Source: Streptococcus gallolyticus subsp. gallolyticus DSM 16831 (GTDB lineage Bacteria; Bacillota; Bacilli; Lactobacillales; Streptococcaceae). From it: a stretch of 64,000 nt of DNA. Where the stretch lies: positions 2,250,001 to 2,314,000 of the forward strand of contig NZ_CP018822.1 in assembly GCF_002000985.1 (NCBI RefSeq). The letters run 5' to 3'. Shown piece by piece: positions 39,568 through 48,881 of this stretch. How positions within the stretch are numbered: position 1 is the stretch's first letter; each line of letters opens with the position of its first letter. The position numbers and the translations under genes were made by a program. A model generated the notes under the pieces. It worked only from the letters and a program-made list of their open reading frames with translations. It was not told the DNA's origin and did no database searches.

Positions 39568-39959
39568 GGGAGTGGGACAAATAAAGTCTCCAGTGGAGAC
39601 TTTATTCATGAGCATAAAAACTAAAAAGCGAATCGGTAATTTCGAAGAAATTCGATTTCTCAGCAAGTCTTAATTTCTTGTTGCTGACCTAAAACAGTTC
39701 ACTGAACTGTTTTTGACACTTACTTCGTAAGTTTTATTTCCCGATTATAAAGGTTCCCCGAACCTTTATAACCCATCCCCGCATGGCTCAAAAGGTTTGG
39801 GGAACCTTTTGAGGTTGGAAATGAAGTCAAGCGCAGCTTGATGTCAAAAGGGTTGTAAAAGCTGATTTATCAGCGCATTAGAATCCACTCAACTACTGCG
39901 TCTTGCAAATAATAACTATATAAACAAAGAAGCTGGGTACTTTTGACCCAGACTCTTTT
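39568..39959. repeat. Hairpin-mosaic repeat, full copy B
   Basis: ~390-bp non-coding element made of successive hairpins: AAAGTCTCC/GGAGACTTT, AAAACAGTTC/GAACTGTTTT, ACTTAC/GTAAGT, AAAGGTTC/GAACCTTT, CAAAAGGTT/AACCTTTTG, GTCAAGC/GCTTGA, GCTGAT/ATCAGC, and finally CTGGGT/ACCCAG. The last one, read on the minus strand with its T-rich flank, probably terminates gltX. It is homologous to 53552-54028, and its two ends match 21851-21983. Confidence 0.85.
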
Positions 39960-39965
39960 ATTATA

Positions 39966-41423
39966 TTATTTCAAGCTGTTAAGCATATTTTCGATGTGTT
40001 CAATTGATTTTTCACGACCAAGAAGGTAGATAGTATCTGGAAGTTCTGGACCGTGCATTTCACCTGAAACAGCGATACGAATTGGCATAAAGAGGTTTTT
40101 ACCTTTGATACCAGTTTCTTTTTGAACAGCTTTGATTTGTGGGAAGATATTTTCTGATTTGAAATCTTCGTCACTCATCGCTTCAAGTTTAGCTTTGAAA
40201 GCTTCAAGAACTGTTGGAACGGTTTCACCAGCCATGAATTCTTTTTCAGCATCTGTCAATTCTGGGAAATCTTCGAAGAACAAGTCAGTCAATGGAATGA
40301 TTTCGTCAACAGATTTCATTTGTGGTTTATAAAGTTCAACCAATTTTTCTGCTTTATCAGTCAAACGACCAGCTTCTTCCAAGAATGGTTTCGCCATTGC
40401 AAAGATTGTATCAAAATCAGCATTCTTGATGTATTCGTTGCTCATCCAGTCCATTTTCTTTTGGTCAAAGGCAGCTGGAGATTTGCTCAAACGATTTTCA
40501 TCAAAGAGTTTGATTAATTCTTCACGTGAGAAGATTTCGTCTTCACCACCAGGATTCCAACCAAGAAGAGCGATAAAGTTAAAGACTGCTTCTGGCATGT
40601 AACCTTTTTTACGGTAGTCTTCGATAAATTGAAGGGTATTTGTATCACGTTTTGACAATTTTTTACCAGTTTCAGAGTTGATAATCAATGTCATGTGACC
40701 GAATTCTGGTGCTTCCCAACCAAGTGCTTCGTAAACCATCAATTGTTTTGGTGTGTTTGCAATATGGTCATCCCCACGGATAACATGAGAAATTTCCATC
40801 AAATGGTCATCAATAACAACGGCGAAGTTGTATGTTGGGTAACCATCTTTTTTCTGGATAACCCAGTCACCACCGATGTTGCCACCTTCAAATTCGATGT
40901 CGCCTTTAACGATATCATGCCATTTGTAAATGCCTGATTCGTTAACAGCCAAACGAACAGTTGGAACGATTCCTTTAGCTTCACGTTCTGCGATATAAGC
41001 AGCTTTTTCGTCTTCTGACATACCAAGGAATTCGTTGATATAACGAGGTGTTTCACCAGCAGCTTCTTGGCGTTCACGTTCTGCCGCTAATTCTTCTTCA
41101 GTAACGTATGATTTGTAAGCTTTACCTTCTGCCAACAATTGGTCAATGTATTTTTGGTAAATGTCCAAACGTTCTGATTGGCGATATTTTTCATGAGTTT
41201 GTGGGCTTTCGTCCCAATCCATTCCCAACCATTTAAGGTTTTCCAATTGTGAACGTTCACCGTCTTCGACATGACGTTTACGGTCAGTATCTTCGATACG
41301 GATAACAAAATCACCACCATGGTGACGAGCATAAAGATAATTAAAGAGCGCAGTACGCGCATTTCCGATGTGTAAAAGTCCTGTTGGACTTGGTGCATAA
41401 CGCACGCGAATTTTCTTAGGCAT
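39966..41423 (-). CDS. gltX: Glutamyl-tRNA synthetase
   Basis: 485 aa class I aminoacyl-tRNA synthetase. HIGH motif as [14 protein letters not shown] (residue ~12), KMSKS motif as GKKLSKRDT (~255). Like other streptococcal GltX it probably charges both tRNA-Glu and tRNA-Gln. Start ATG at 41423 behind AGGAGACGAAA; the upstream in-frame extension lacks a site. It is a single-gene unit. Confidence 0.97.
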   Translation of the reverse strand: MPKKIRVRYAPSPTGLLHIGNARTALFNYLYARHHGGDFVIRIEDTDRKRHVEDGERSQLENLKWLGMDWDESPQTHEKYRQSERLDIYQKYIDQLLAEGKAYKSYVTEEELAAERERQEAAGETPRYINEFLGMSEDEKAAYIAEREAKGIVPTVRLAVNESGIYKWHDIVKGDIEFEGGNIGGDWVIQKKDGYPTYNFAVVIDDHLMEISHVIRGDDHIANTPKQLMVYEALGWEAPEFGHMTLIINSETGKKLSKRDTNTLQFIEDYRKKGYMPEAVFNFIALLGWNPGGEDEIFSREELIKLFDENRLSKSPAAFDQKKMDWMSNEYIKNADFDTIFAMAKPFLEEAGRLTDKAEKLVELYKPQMKSVDEIIPLTDLFFEDFPELTDAEKEFMAGETVPTVLEAFKAKLEAMSDEDFKSENIFPQIKAVQKETGIKGKNLFMPIRIAVSGEMHGPELPDTIYLLGREKSIEHIENMLNSLK

Positions 41424-41482
41424 TTTCGTCTCCTGTTGAATTTCAATCATTTCTATTATAGCACAATATTTATCCTTGGAAC

Positions 41483-41509
41483 AAAAAATCAGCTGAAAAC
41501 AGCTGATTT
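41483..41509 (-). terminator. Terminator of the LURP-one-like gene
   Basis: Perfect 10-bp stem AAATCAGCTG/CAGCTGATTT with a 4-nt loop and a T-run on the minus strand. Confidence 0.85.
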
Positions 41510-41528
41510 CCTACGTATTTTTCAATAT

Positions 41529-41590
41529 TTGATTTCCAGCAAGTTTTGATTTCTTGTTGTTAACCTAAAACGGTCTATTTCCAGACCATT
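41529..41590. repeat. Hairpin-mosaic repeat, fragment D
   Basis: About 60 bp matching the internal part of copies B and C (AGCAAG..TTTGATTTCTTGTTG..ACCTAAAACGG), including the AACGGTCT/AGACC hairpin. It lies between gltX and the LURP-one-like gene. Confidence 0.65.
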
Positions 41591-41607
41591 ACTTTCCAAC
41601 TCCATAA

Positions 41608-42102
41608 TCAGCTTGAGGCAGAGCTACTTGATGATTCGATTGCTTTGACGTAGTCGATAGCAATCACTAGCGAAATCACTAAATCAGCAAGACTGTCATC
41701 GTAAATATCAACATGGTAAGTCGAGGCTATCTTGAACCATTCTTGATGAATACTTGCCACTTCACGCCCTTGGTCAAGCAGACTAAAATTCATATTCCAA
41801 ATGTCTCCAGCCACTTCCAAACCAAAATCAGAAATATCATATTTAGCTTTGAGCAATGAAAAACGTTGTTGAATCGTAATCTGTTTGCCGTCCGCAAAAG
41901 TCACCGTAAACCGTTGAAAAGGAAAGCTAAAATGATGTTTGATATGACTAACAAACTGCCCTTGACTGTCAGAAATCGTGAATTCCTTTAAAAACTTTAA
42001 AAATGATCCTTGTACGTGATAGGCAAGTTGACCAGTTTCATCTTTAATATCAAATTTGCCAGCTAATGACCAAAGTTTTTGTTTAATCTCAAAACTTCTC
42101 AT
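41608..42102 (-). CDS. LURP-one-related (LOR) family protein
   Basis: 164 aa, beta-rich (starts MRSFEIKQKLWSLAGKFDIKDE), with the repeating strand pattern and KQKLW start of LOR/YxjI proteins, a tubby-like barrel fold. The role in bacteria is unknown. The ATG at 42102 is preceded by GAGGTG; a GTG three codons earlier overlaps that site and is unlikely. The C-terminus is a short Ser-rich tail (SSSSSASS). Confidence 0.75.
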   Translation of the reverse strand: MRSFEIKQKLWSLAGKFDIKDETGQLAYHVQGSFLKFLKEFTISDSQGQFVSHIKHHFSFPFQRFTVTFADGKQITIQQRFSLLKAKYDISDFGLEVAGDIWNMNFSLLDQGREVASIHQEWFKIASTYHVDIYDDSLADLVISLVIAIDYVKAIESSSSSASS

Positions 42103-42204
42103 CTTGTACACCTCAATATTTTCATTTTATTTGTACCAATATGCTAATACAAAAATTATATTACTTCCTCAAAAAGCTGTCAACAAAAATCCGAAAATTC
42201 ATCT

Positions 42205-42699
42205 TTATTTGATTTCTCTCATGCGTCCTGTGTCCACATCATAAACAGCTCCCGAAATCACAACATCCTCTGGGATTAAGGGAGAATTTCGCAAAATAGC
42301 AATGTCCTCACGCACACTTTCTTCCACATCAGAAAACGGTAAAAAATCTTTATCATGGACATCAACACCCAAATCACGCTCTAACTGCGCTGCAAAAGCT
42401 TCATTTGTAAAACTTTGTGCCCCACAATCTGTGTGATGAAGAACTACAATTTCACGTGTCCCCAATTGTTGCTGAGAAATCACCAAAGAACGGATAATAT
42501 CATCAGTCACACGACCGCCAGCATTTCGCAAAATATGAGCATCACCAAGCGCTAACCCCAAAGCCTGTGCCACATGTAAACGAGAATCCATACAAGTCAC
42601 AATAGCAACATGCGTTTTGGGCTTCTGTGGCAAATGCTCTGTACCATGTAAATCAGCATAAGCTTGGTTAGTTTTCAAAAAATTTTCAAAATAAGACAT
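42205..42699 (-). CDS. Beta-class carbonic anhydrase
   Basis: 164 aa Zn enzyme interconverting CO2 and bicarbonate. Zn ligands and catalytic dyad are visible: CMDSR (Cys, Asp, Arg, residue ~37) and HHTDC (His, Cys, ~93). The small size matches the type II-like beta class of streptococci. The AAGGAGG site fixes the ATG at 42699. It supplies bicarbonate for carboxylation reactions, useful during growth in air. Confidence 0.92.
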   Translation of the reverse strand: MSYFENFLKTNQAYADLHGTEHLPQKPKTHVAIVTCMDSRLHVAQALGLALGDAHILRNAGGRVTDDIIRSLVISQQQLGTREIVVLHHTDCGAQSFTNEAFAAQLERDLGVDVHDKDFLPFSDVEESVREDIAILRNSPLIPEDVVISGAVYDVDTGRMREIK

Positions 42700-42797
42700 C
42701 AAAAGTCCTCCTTGACTACGTGACTAATAAAGTTTTTCTTATATTATCATTTTTCATACCTCTTGTCGCCTAAAATGACTTTAAATGAGGAAATAAA

Positions 42798-42828
42798 AAA
42801 AGCGGAAATACTCTCCCACTTTTTACGC
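42798..42828 (-). terminator. Terminator of radA
   Basis: Stem AAAAAGTGG/CCGCTTTTT (one wobble) with T-run on the minus strand; it overlaps the last codons of radA. Confidence 0.7.
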
Positions 42829-44184
42829 AAAAACTTTTTTGAGGACTTCGCCCACAGTTGTCACACCAATGACTTGAATATTGTCTGGAATATCAATACC
42901 TGACAGGGAGTTTTTAGGAGCATAAACTTTGGTAAAACCAAGTTTTGCTGCTTCGTTGATACGTTGCTCAATACGTGTCACACGACGAATTTCGCCTGTC
43001 AAACCAATTTCACCGATGAAGGCTTCCTGTGGATTTGTTGGCTTTTCTTTATAGCTTGACGCAATGGCTACCGCTACTGCCAAATCAATCGCTGGCTCAT
43101 CAAGTTTAACACCACCAGCCGATTTCAAATAAGCATCTTGATTTTGCAATAAAAGTCCACAACGTTTTTCAAGCACCGCCATAATAAGGCTAACACGGTT
43201 AAAATCCAGTCCTGTCGTGGTGCGTTTAGCATTTCCAAAGACTGTCGGCGTTACCAAAGCTTGGACTTCCGCCAAAATTGGACGGCTACCTTCCATGGTA
43301 ACCACGATAGCTGACCCCGTTGCACCGTCCAAACGTTCTTCTAAGAAAACTTGGCTCGGATTAAGCACTTCAACAAGACCACCAGATTGCATTTCAAAAA
43401 TGCCGATTTCGTTAGTTGAACCAAAACGATTTTTCACAGCACGTAAAATACGGAAGGTGTGATGACGTTCCCCTTCAAAATAAAGCACCGTATCCACCAT
43501 ATGCTCAAGCATGCGCGGTCCTGCAAGCTGCCCTTCCTTAGTCACGTGACCAACGATAAAGGTTGCAATATTATTTGTCTTAGCCAGTTGCATCAACTCT
43601 GCAGTCACTTCACGTACTTGTGATACCGACCCTTGAACCCCAGAAATATCAGGGCTCATAATGGTCTGAATCGAGTCAATAATCAAGAAATCAGGCTGAA
43701 TTTGCTCAATCTGTGCGCGAATGGCTTGCATATTCGTTTCAGCATAAAGGTAAAATTCATTGTCAATGTCGCCGAGACGCTCACTACGTAGTTTAATCTG
43801 CTCTGCTGATTCTTCCCCAGAAACGTAAAGAACCGTTCCCTTATCTGCAAGTTGAATAGATACCTGCAAAAGAAGCGTTGATTTTCCGATACCTGGGTCA
43901 CCACCGATAAGCACCAAACTACCTGGCACCACACCGCCACCAAGCACGCGGTTAAATTCATCCATGCCAGTCTTCGTGCGTGAATAATGAATCGAGCTAA
44001 CATCCTTTAACTTAGTCGGTTTACTCTTTTCACCCGTCAAACTAACACGCGCATTTTTGACTTCTTGCACCTCAACTTCTTCAACAAAAGACGTCCAAGA
44101 CGAACAATTCGGACAACGGCCCAAATATTTCGGAGAATGATAGCCACACTCCTGACAAATAAATGTTGTTTTTTTCTTAGCGAT
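42823..44184 (-). CDS. radA: DNA repair/recombination protein RadA (apparent ATC start)
   Basis: 453 aa from ATC at 44184. An N-terminal C4 zinc finger (CQEC...CPNC), a RecA-like ATPase core with Walker [11 protein letters not shown] (~100), the RadA-specific KNRFGS motif (~255) and a C-terminal Lon-like domain. RadA is a hexameric helicase that extends D-loops in recombination and transformation. The frame is closed by TAA only three codons upstream of the ATC, and there is no ATG, GTG or TTG before the zinc finger. GGAGG lies 9 bp before ATC GCT AAG. The nearest conventional start (TTG at 44124) would delete half of the finger. Confidence 0.9.
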   Translation of the reverse strand: MAKKKTTFICQECGYHSPKYLGRCPNCSSWTSFVEEVEVQEVKNARVSLTGEKSKPTKLKDVSSIHYSRTKTGMDEFNRVLGGGVVPGSLVLIGGDPGIGKSTLLLQVSIQLADKGTVLYVSGEESAEQIKLRSERLGDIDNEFYLYAETNMQAIRAQIEQIQPDFLIIDSIQTIMSPDISGVQGSVSQVREVTAELMQLAKTNNIATFIVGHVTKEGQLAGPRMLEHMVDTVLYFEGERHHTFRILRAVKNRFGSTNEIGIFEMQSGGLVEVLNPSQVFLEERLDGATGSAIVVTMEGSRPILAEVQALVTPTVFGNAKRTTTGLDFNRVSLIMAVLEKRCGLLLQNQDAYLKSAGGVKLDEPAIDLAVAVAIASSYKEKPTNPQEAFIGEIGLTGEIRRVTRIEQRINEAAKLGFTKVYAPKNSLSGIDIPDNIQVIGVTTVGEVLKKVFA

Positions 44185-44201
44185 AGCCCATTACCTCCTA
44201 C

Positions 44202-44735
44202 TTATAAATCTACTGTTATTATTTCACCATAAGCAATTTCTTTCTGAGAAACAAATTGGCGCATTAGCACACCGTGGGTCACAATAATAACCGTGTCATA
44301 TCTACGATATTTTTCCAAAGCGGCTAGAAAACGTTGCTTAACTTGTTCTGCTGTCTCATATCGATAACAAGAATTTTCTTCTAATTTTCCATTATTTTCC
44401 CCAAAAATCCGATAAGCTTTTGCAACAGCTTCTCCTGTGTAATTCAAATTATCTAAATCAGGTCGCCACTCATGAAAGAAAGGCTCGACTAAAAGATCCA
44501 AGCCAGTTTCACGTGCGATATAAGTTGCTGTTTCAAGTGCGCGAGTTATCGAGGATGAGATAATGACATCAGCAGATTGAAATACCTCTTTTTTAGCAAC
44601 CTCTCGTGCTAAATGCCGACCATGTTCGGTCAACGGTGCTAAATCACGTCCAAAACCACTATATTTTTCAGGGTTCTCACACCTATCTAACATGGAATAG
44701 TCTGGTTCAGAATGTCGAACAAATATTATTCTCAT
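44202..44735 (-). CDS. Histidine phosphatase family protein
   Basis: 177 aa with the phosphoglycerate-mutase-like RHSEPDY motif (His at residue 8 forms the phosphohistidine) and a second conserved His in VTHGVLMR near residue 155. Substrate unknown. It lies between dut and radA on the same strand; the dut-(phosphatase)-radA order recurs in streptococci. Confidence 0.85.
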   Translation of the reverse strand: MRIIFVRHSEPDYSMLDRCENPEKYSGFGRDLAPLTEHGRHLAREVAKKEVFQSADVIISSSITRALETATYIARETGLDLLVEPFFHEWRPDLDNLNYTGEAVAKAYRIFGENNGKLEENSCYRYETAEQVKQRFLAALEKYRRYDTVIIVTHGVLMRQFVSQKEIAYGEIITVDL

Positions 44736-44765
44736 AAAAATCTCCTATCAACTCGCAAATATCAC

Positions 44766-45212
44766 TTATTTCCCTGTTGAACCAAAGCCGCCTGTACGAA
44801 CGCCGTCTGCTTCGTCACCGTCAGCAACCAAGAAAGGCATGAAAACACCTTGAACAATGCGTTCGCCAGCTTCGACCACAACAGTCTCATTAGTGATATT
44901 TTTCATTTGTGCGAAAATGTGACCTTCATTAGCAGGATTGCCATAATAATCACCGTCAATGACACCTACCGAGTTAATCAAAACCAAGCCTTTTTTACGC
45001 GGATTTGAAGAACGGTCAAAAAGATAAAGCACCTCACCAGCTTGCATGTAAGCTTTGACACCAGTTGGCACTAATTTAATCTCACCAGCTGCAATTTCTG
45101 TTGTTTCCGCAGCTTTCAAATCATAACCTGCAGCGTGTGCTGTTTCTCGCTTTGGTAGCAATGTTTCATCAGTAAATTGTGAAACCAATTCAAATCCTCT
45201 AATTTTACTCAT
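44766..45212 (-). CDS. dut: Deoxyuridine 5'-triphosphate nucleotidohydrolase
   Basis: 148 aa trimeric dUTPase. Motifs in order: AAGYDLKAAE (1), FDRSSNPRKKG (2), GVIDGDYYGN (3), ERIVQGVF (4) and GGFGSTGK (5). It removes dUTP and supplies dUMP. GGAGACAAA before the ATG. Probably co-transcribed with the phosphatase and radA. Confidence 0.94.
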   Translation of the reverse strand: MSKIRGFELVSQFTDETLLPKRETAHAAGYDLKAAETTEIAAGEIKLVPTGVKAYMQAGEVLYLFDRSSNPRKKGLVLINSVGVIDGDYYGNPANEGHIFAQMKNITNETVVVEAGERIVQGVFMPFLVADGDEADGVRTGGFGSTGK

Positions 45213-45272
45213 TTTGTCTCCTTTTTTCTGTATTAAATCATCTTCATATTATAACATAAAAGCTATTCATCA

Positions 45273-45307
45273 AAAAAACTTTCCTTGCTTGGAAACAAAG
45301 AAAGTTT
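45273..45307 (-). terminator. Terminator of MFS pair
   Basis: Stem AAACTTTC/GAAAGTTT with an inner CTT..AAG region, then a T-run on the minus strand; it overlaps the stop codon of the gene at 45306. Confidence 0.75.
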
Positions 45308-46535
45308 ACTTATTACTATTTTTCCTTACACTATTTAATTCCGTAAATGGTAGGGCAAAAAATAGCAAAACCAATATTATTGCTAAAACAGCACTACCGT
45401 CAAAAAAGATTGTTGTCAAATGGCAGAGCTTTTCAACAATAGCAAAGCAAGCTGTTAGACTAAGTGTTAAAACAACCGAACTTGTCCGTAACAACGATAA
45501 TGATTTTCTTTGATGATTATCTGGAGTAACAAGCATTCTTTCTGCTGAAAGCAACCCAAAACACGGTAAACCTGTTCCAAAAATAGCTCCTATCGCTAAA
45601 CCAAACAATAGGAAATGCTCAACAGTTTGTGCATGACCAACAAGATAGGTAAAATACCCACTACAAGCAATTAAGAGCATTGAAAGAACTTTTCTTACCG
45701 ATACCTTAGCTAAATAAAGAATCTTATTAAGCACCGCACCACCTGCTACACTAAGCAGAATTCCGATACCAATGATATGAATATGAGTAAATCCCTTATC
45801 AATCTGTCCAATTCTAAAAATCAAAAGGCTCATGACAATCTGATTTTTCACCATGAAGAGAAGATTGGCAAGGTAAAGACCTACTTGTTTTAGCCTTACA
45901 ATCACTTGCAATAATTCTCTTAAGGCCAAAATAAAGCTTTCTTGTGTTTCAGAAAGAGGCTGTTTTTCCTTTGTTTCCTTTGGCAAATGAAAAATAAATA
46001 TAGCACTAAAAAGGTAACAAATGCTAACGATAATAAAATAAGTGTTAATTTTGAGAAAAGAAATTGTCAAAAAGACAAAAAGATAGCCAACAATAGCAAA
46101 GGCTGAATCAACAATATTAATGCTCTGTAAAACCGAAACGGATTTTTCTTTAGTTGTGATAAGGCTGAGATAAACAGGTCTTGAAATCTCATCTAACTCC
46201 GAAACAACTATCGAAATCATGTCAATAATGACTATTGAAATCAGAAATAACGGAATTGAAACTTCAAAAAGAAAAATAGGAATGATAAATAGCGGTATCA
46301 AAACCAAGTCTGATAACAAAATCAACTTCCACGGCGATTTCTTATCAACAATATAACCTGTAAAAAATGCCATAAGCATGCTTAATGTCACGCTGATATT
46401 GCTAACTAAACTATTTAAAAATTGACTATCAACATAACGCTGAACAATAAATGATAGCGTTAACCCATAAACGCTACTAGCTACAATCCCAGCAGCTTCA
46501 GATAATAGAAAAAACGATGACCTAAATTTTTTCAT
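45306..46535 (-). CDS. MFS transporter, second of tandem pair
   Basis: 409 aa, 12 membrane helices (starts MKKFRSSFFLLSEAAGIVASSV). Good AGGAGAGG ribosome binding site. It follows the related gene at 46551-47753 by 15 bp, so the two form an operon. A possible heterodimeric or paired exporter; substrate unknown. The middle cytoplasmic loop (KETKEKQPLSETQE) is typical of the fold. Confidence 0.75.
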   Translation of the reverse strand: MKKFRSSFFLLSEAAGIVASSVYGLTLSFIVQRYVDSQFLNSLVSNISVTLSMLMAFFTGYIVDKKSPWKLILLSDLVLIPLFIIPIFLFEVSIPLFLISIVIIDMISIVVSELDEISRPVYLSLITTKEKSVSVLQSINIVDSAFAIVGYLFVFLTISFLKINTYFIIVSICYLFSAIFIFHLPKETKEKQPLSETQESFILALRELLQVIVRLKQVGLYLANLLFMVKNQIVMSLLIFRIGQIDKGFTHIHIIGIGILLSVAGGAVLNKILYLAKVSVRKVLSMLLIACSGYFTYLVGHAQTVEHFLLFGLAIGAIFGTGLPCFGLLSAERMLVTPDNHQRKSLSLLRTSSVVLTLSLTACFAIVEKLCHLTTIFFDGSAVLAIILVLLFFALPFTELNSVRKNSNK

Positions 46536-46550
46536 AACCTCTCCTAAAAC

Positions 46551-47753
46551 CTACGATAATTCACCCTTCACCAAAACGCCACTTTTTATCAATAAATAAA
46601 CACCGATACCGAATGTCATTATATTAATCGAAATTCCTAAAACCGTTATATTTTGATAAAAACTTGGAATTAACAAAAATAAAATACCAAAGATAGCGTA
46701 TAAACTAGAACTAGCAGTGTAAATTAAAGCAACTTTATTATTGTCATATTCCGCATAAATCATTTTTTCAAATATATTTCCAGATACTCCAATCACAACA
46801 AATGCGATAAAAAATAGCAGTAATTTCACCAATGGATAAGGAATAATGAATACAAATAACAAGCACAGTCCAGATATGGTATAGTCAATGCAGAAAAAAT
46901 GTCTAGGACGTATTCTGATACGTGGTGCTAAAAGTGCTCCAAGCAAATCTGCTCCACGTTGCACAGCAAGCACAACACCTAAATACCCAATAGGAATTTT
47001 CTCCTGCAGTAAATATAAAGGAACAAGAGTCAACAGTAAATCCGTACCCCCACTCAAAAAAGCCTCGATGAAAATAATAAGCGAAGCAAATTTTGACTCT
47101 CTAAACGCCTCTACCGATTCTAATAGACGAAGTTTTTCTTTCTCATGCTCCTTAGAAAATTGACTTGTCGCCCTAGTGTCAAGTTTAACTCGAAACATAA
47201 AATAGATAGCTCCTATAAAAAATGGAATACTAAGTTGCAAAAGGACTAGATACGAAATAAAAGCCAACAAAGAGGAAGCTATGAAATTACTAATAATATC
47301 TAGCACATTTGACGTTTTGTATTGAATATCAACAGATTTATCAATCAGCTCGCTATCATTATCCAAAGTTGCAGGAGTAATTTTCATTTGCATGGTATTT
47401 AATAACGTTGTCAGCAAATTAAAAATGAAATTCAAACTATACATCCAAAGAACAGCAAATTGATAGTTAAGACACAAAATAATTCCCACAATTACAACTA
47501 ATTGCGATATTTGGAAAATCATTAACCATTTTTTGTCATTCTTTATGCGATTTAAAAAAGGACCATAGAAAATCGAGGTCACATTAGGAAGCAGACCAAG
47601 TAAAGTAAATAAAGACAATTTCGCAGCGTCTATTTGATATACCTGTACCAAACCAATAGAAAGAGCAATCAAATAAAAACTATCCGCTATATTTCTCGTT
47701 GAACGACTTAAAATTAAATGATAAAAATTACTCGTAAATGTTTTAATTTTCAT
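46551..47753 (-). CDS. MFS transporter, first of tandem pair
   Basis: 400 aa, 12 membrane helices (starts MKIKTFTSNFYHLILSRSTRNIADS). Similar in type to the genes at 45306-46535 and 36665-37846, but distinct at sequence level. The tandem layout, with its partner 15 bp downstream, suggests the two proteins act together. Substrate unknown. Confidence 0.72.
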   Translation of the reverse strand: MKIKTFTSNFYHLILSRSTRNIADSFYLIALSIGLVQVYQIDAAKLSLFTLLGLLPNVTSIFYGPFLNRIKNDKKWLMIFQISQLVVIVGIILCLNYQFAVLWMYSLNFIFNLLTTLLNTMQMKITPATLDNDSELIDKSVDIQYKTSNVLDIISNFIASSLLAFISYLVLLQLSIPFFIGAIYFMFRVKLDTRATSQFSKEHEKEKLRLLESVEAFRESKFASLIIFIEAFLSGGTDLLLTLVPLYLLQEKIPIGYLGVVLAVQRGADLLGALLAPRIRIRPRHFFCIDYTISGLCLLFVFIIPYPLVKLLLFFIAFVVIGVSGNIFEKMIYAEYDNNKVALIYTASSSLYAIFGILFLLIPSFYQNITVLGISINIMTFGIGVYLLIKSGVLVKGELS

Positions 47754-47873
47754 ACCGATTTATTCCCCAATCTCCAAATCTATCTTCCCTCTTCTTAATT
47801 ACCCCCTATTTTATCACGGTTTAACATAGTTTTGAAATATAAATATATACTTTTTAAAATTATTTATCGGCAA

Positions 47874-47911
47874 CAAAAAAGCAGGACTAGCTTGAAACTA
47901 ATTCTGCTTTT
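47874..47911 (-). terminator. Terminator of queH
   Basis: Stem AAAAGCAG/CTGCTTTT with an inner CTAG/CTAA pair, followed by TTTTTTG on the minus strand. Confidence 0.85.
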
Positions 47912-47917
47912 CTTGTA

Positions 47918-48685
47918 TTAAATTTCTTTTCCTTCGAAGGTAAAGCGGATGTGTGGGAATTCTTTTTCGCCGTCTTTTCCGACCATAAATTCTTTGGCTT
48001 CTTTTTTGATTTGGGTGAAGTCAATGCCCTGCATTTTAGCGGCAAAAACACAGCCACAATAACATTGACGATAGATGTCATATTCCTCGCACATTTCTAC
48101 TGAACGGCGGTAGCCATTATTTTTCTTGAAATCGCTTGGTAGGTACTTGGTTGCATAAACTTTTTGGACTTCGATTCCCACGCTATTAATAACCTGTGAA
48201 TTTTTGTGCGGACTAATGGTCAAGGCACTGGCAAAATAATCAAAGCCAAGCTCAACAGCCATCTTTGCTGCCTTATCTAAACGGTAATCAAAGCAAACAC
48301 GGCAACGCTCGCCACCCTCAGGTTCCTCCTCAAAACCATGAACTTTTTGAAAATACTCCGACGGGTCGTAAGGCGCTTCAATAAATTGAACGTTATTGCC
48401 TGTTTTTTCATTAAAATCCGATACAAATTTTTGAACGACATAAGCTCTGCGGTAATATTCTTCCTTGGGATGAATGTTTGAATTGGCAAAATAAACCGTC
48501 AAATCAGCATATTGCGTCAAATATTCCAAGGTATAAGTTGAACAAGGTGCGCAGCAAACATGAACAAGAATACGTGGTCGAATCTCTTCTTGCATCCACC
48601 GTTTTGCCATTTGTTGCATGACACGGTCATAGTTGATTTTCTGATTGGGATTCATTTTGGATAAAATCTCTTCTAAATCAATCAC
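47918..48685 (-). CDS. queH: Epoxyqueuosine reductase QueH
   Basis: 255 aa (formerly DUF208). It catalyses the last step of queuosine synthesis in tRNA, replacing QueG. Conserved cysteines for the Fe-S and metal sites: VHVCCAPC (~44), GERCRVCFDYRL (~130) and QCYCGCVFA (~208). The tgt gene for queuine insertion lies at 59130-60272 in this window, consistent with queuosine modification here. Confidence 0.92.
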   Translation of the reverse strand: MIDLEEILSKMNPNQKINYDRVMQQMAKRWMQEEIRPRILVHVCCAPCSTYTLEYLTQYADLTVYFANSNIHPKEEYYRRAYVVQKFVSDFNEKTGNNVQFIEAPYDPSEYFQKVHGFEEEPEGGERCRVCFDYRLDKAAKMAVELGFDYFASALTISPHKNSQVINSVGIEVQKVYATKYLPSDFKKNNGYRRSVEMCEEYDIYRQCYCGCVFAAKMQGIDFTQIKKEAKEFMVGKDGEKEFPHIRFTFEGKEI

Positions 48686-48834
48686 AACTTATTTCTTCCT
48701 TTCCTAGTAACGTCATTTCATTATACCACAAGTTATTTTTCAAAAACATCATCTAAACACCGTGAAATTTCCCCTTATCACAAATAATTCTCTGATTACC
48801 TTTCCAATAAACAAAGACAAACAAGGGGCTCTTG

Positions 48835-48843
48835 TGATATAAT
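48835..48843 (+). promoter_or_regulatory. Extended -10 promoter of gpsA
   Basis: TGATATAAT (TG-N-TATAAT) 38 bp upstream of the gpsA ATG. Confidence 0.6.
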
Positions 48844-48881
48844 GGGAAATGAAATCTTGCTCGTTTGAGAGAGGAGAAAAA

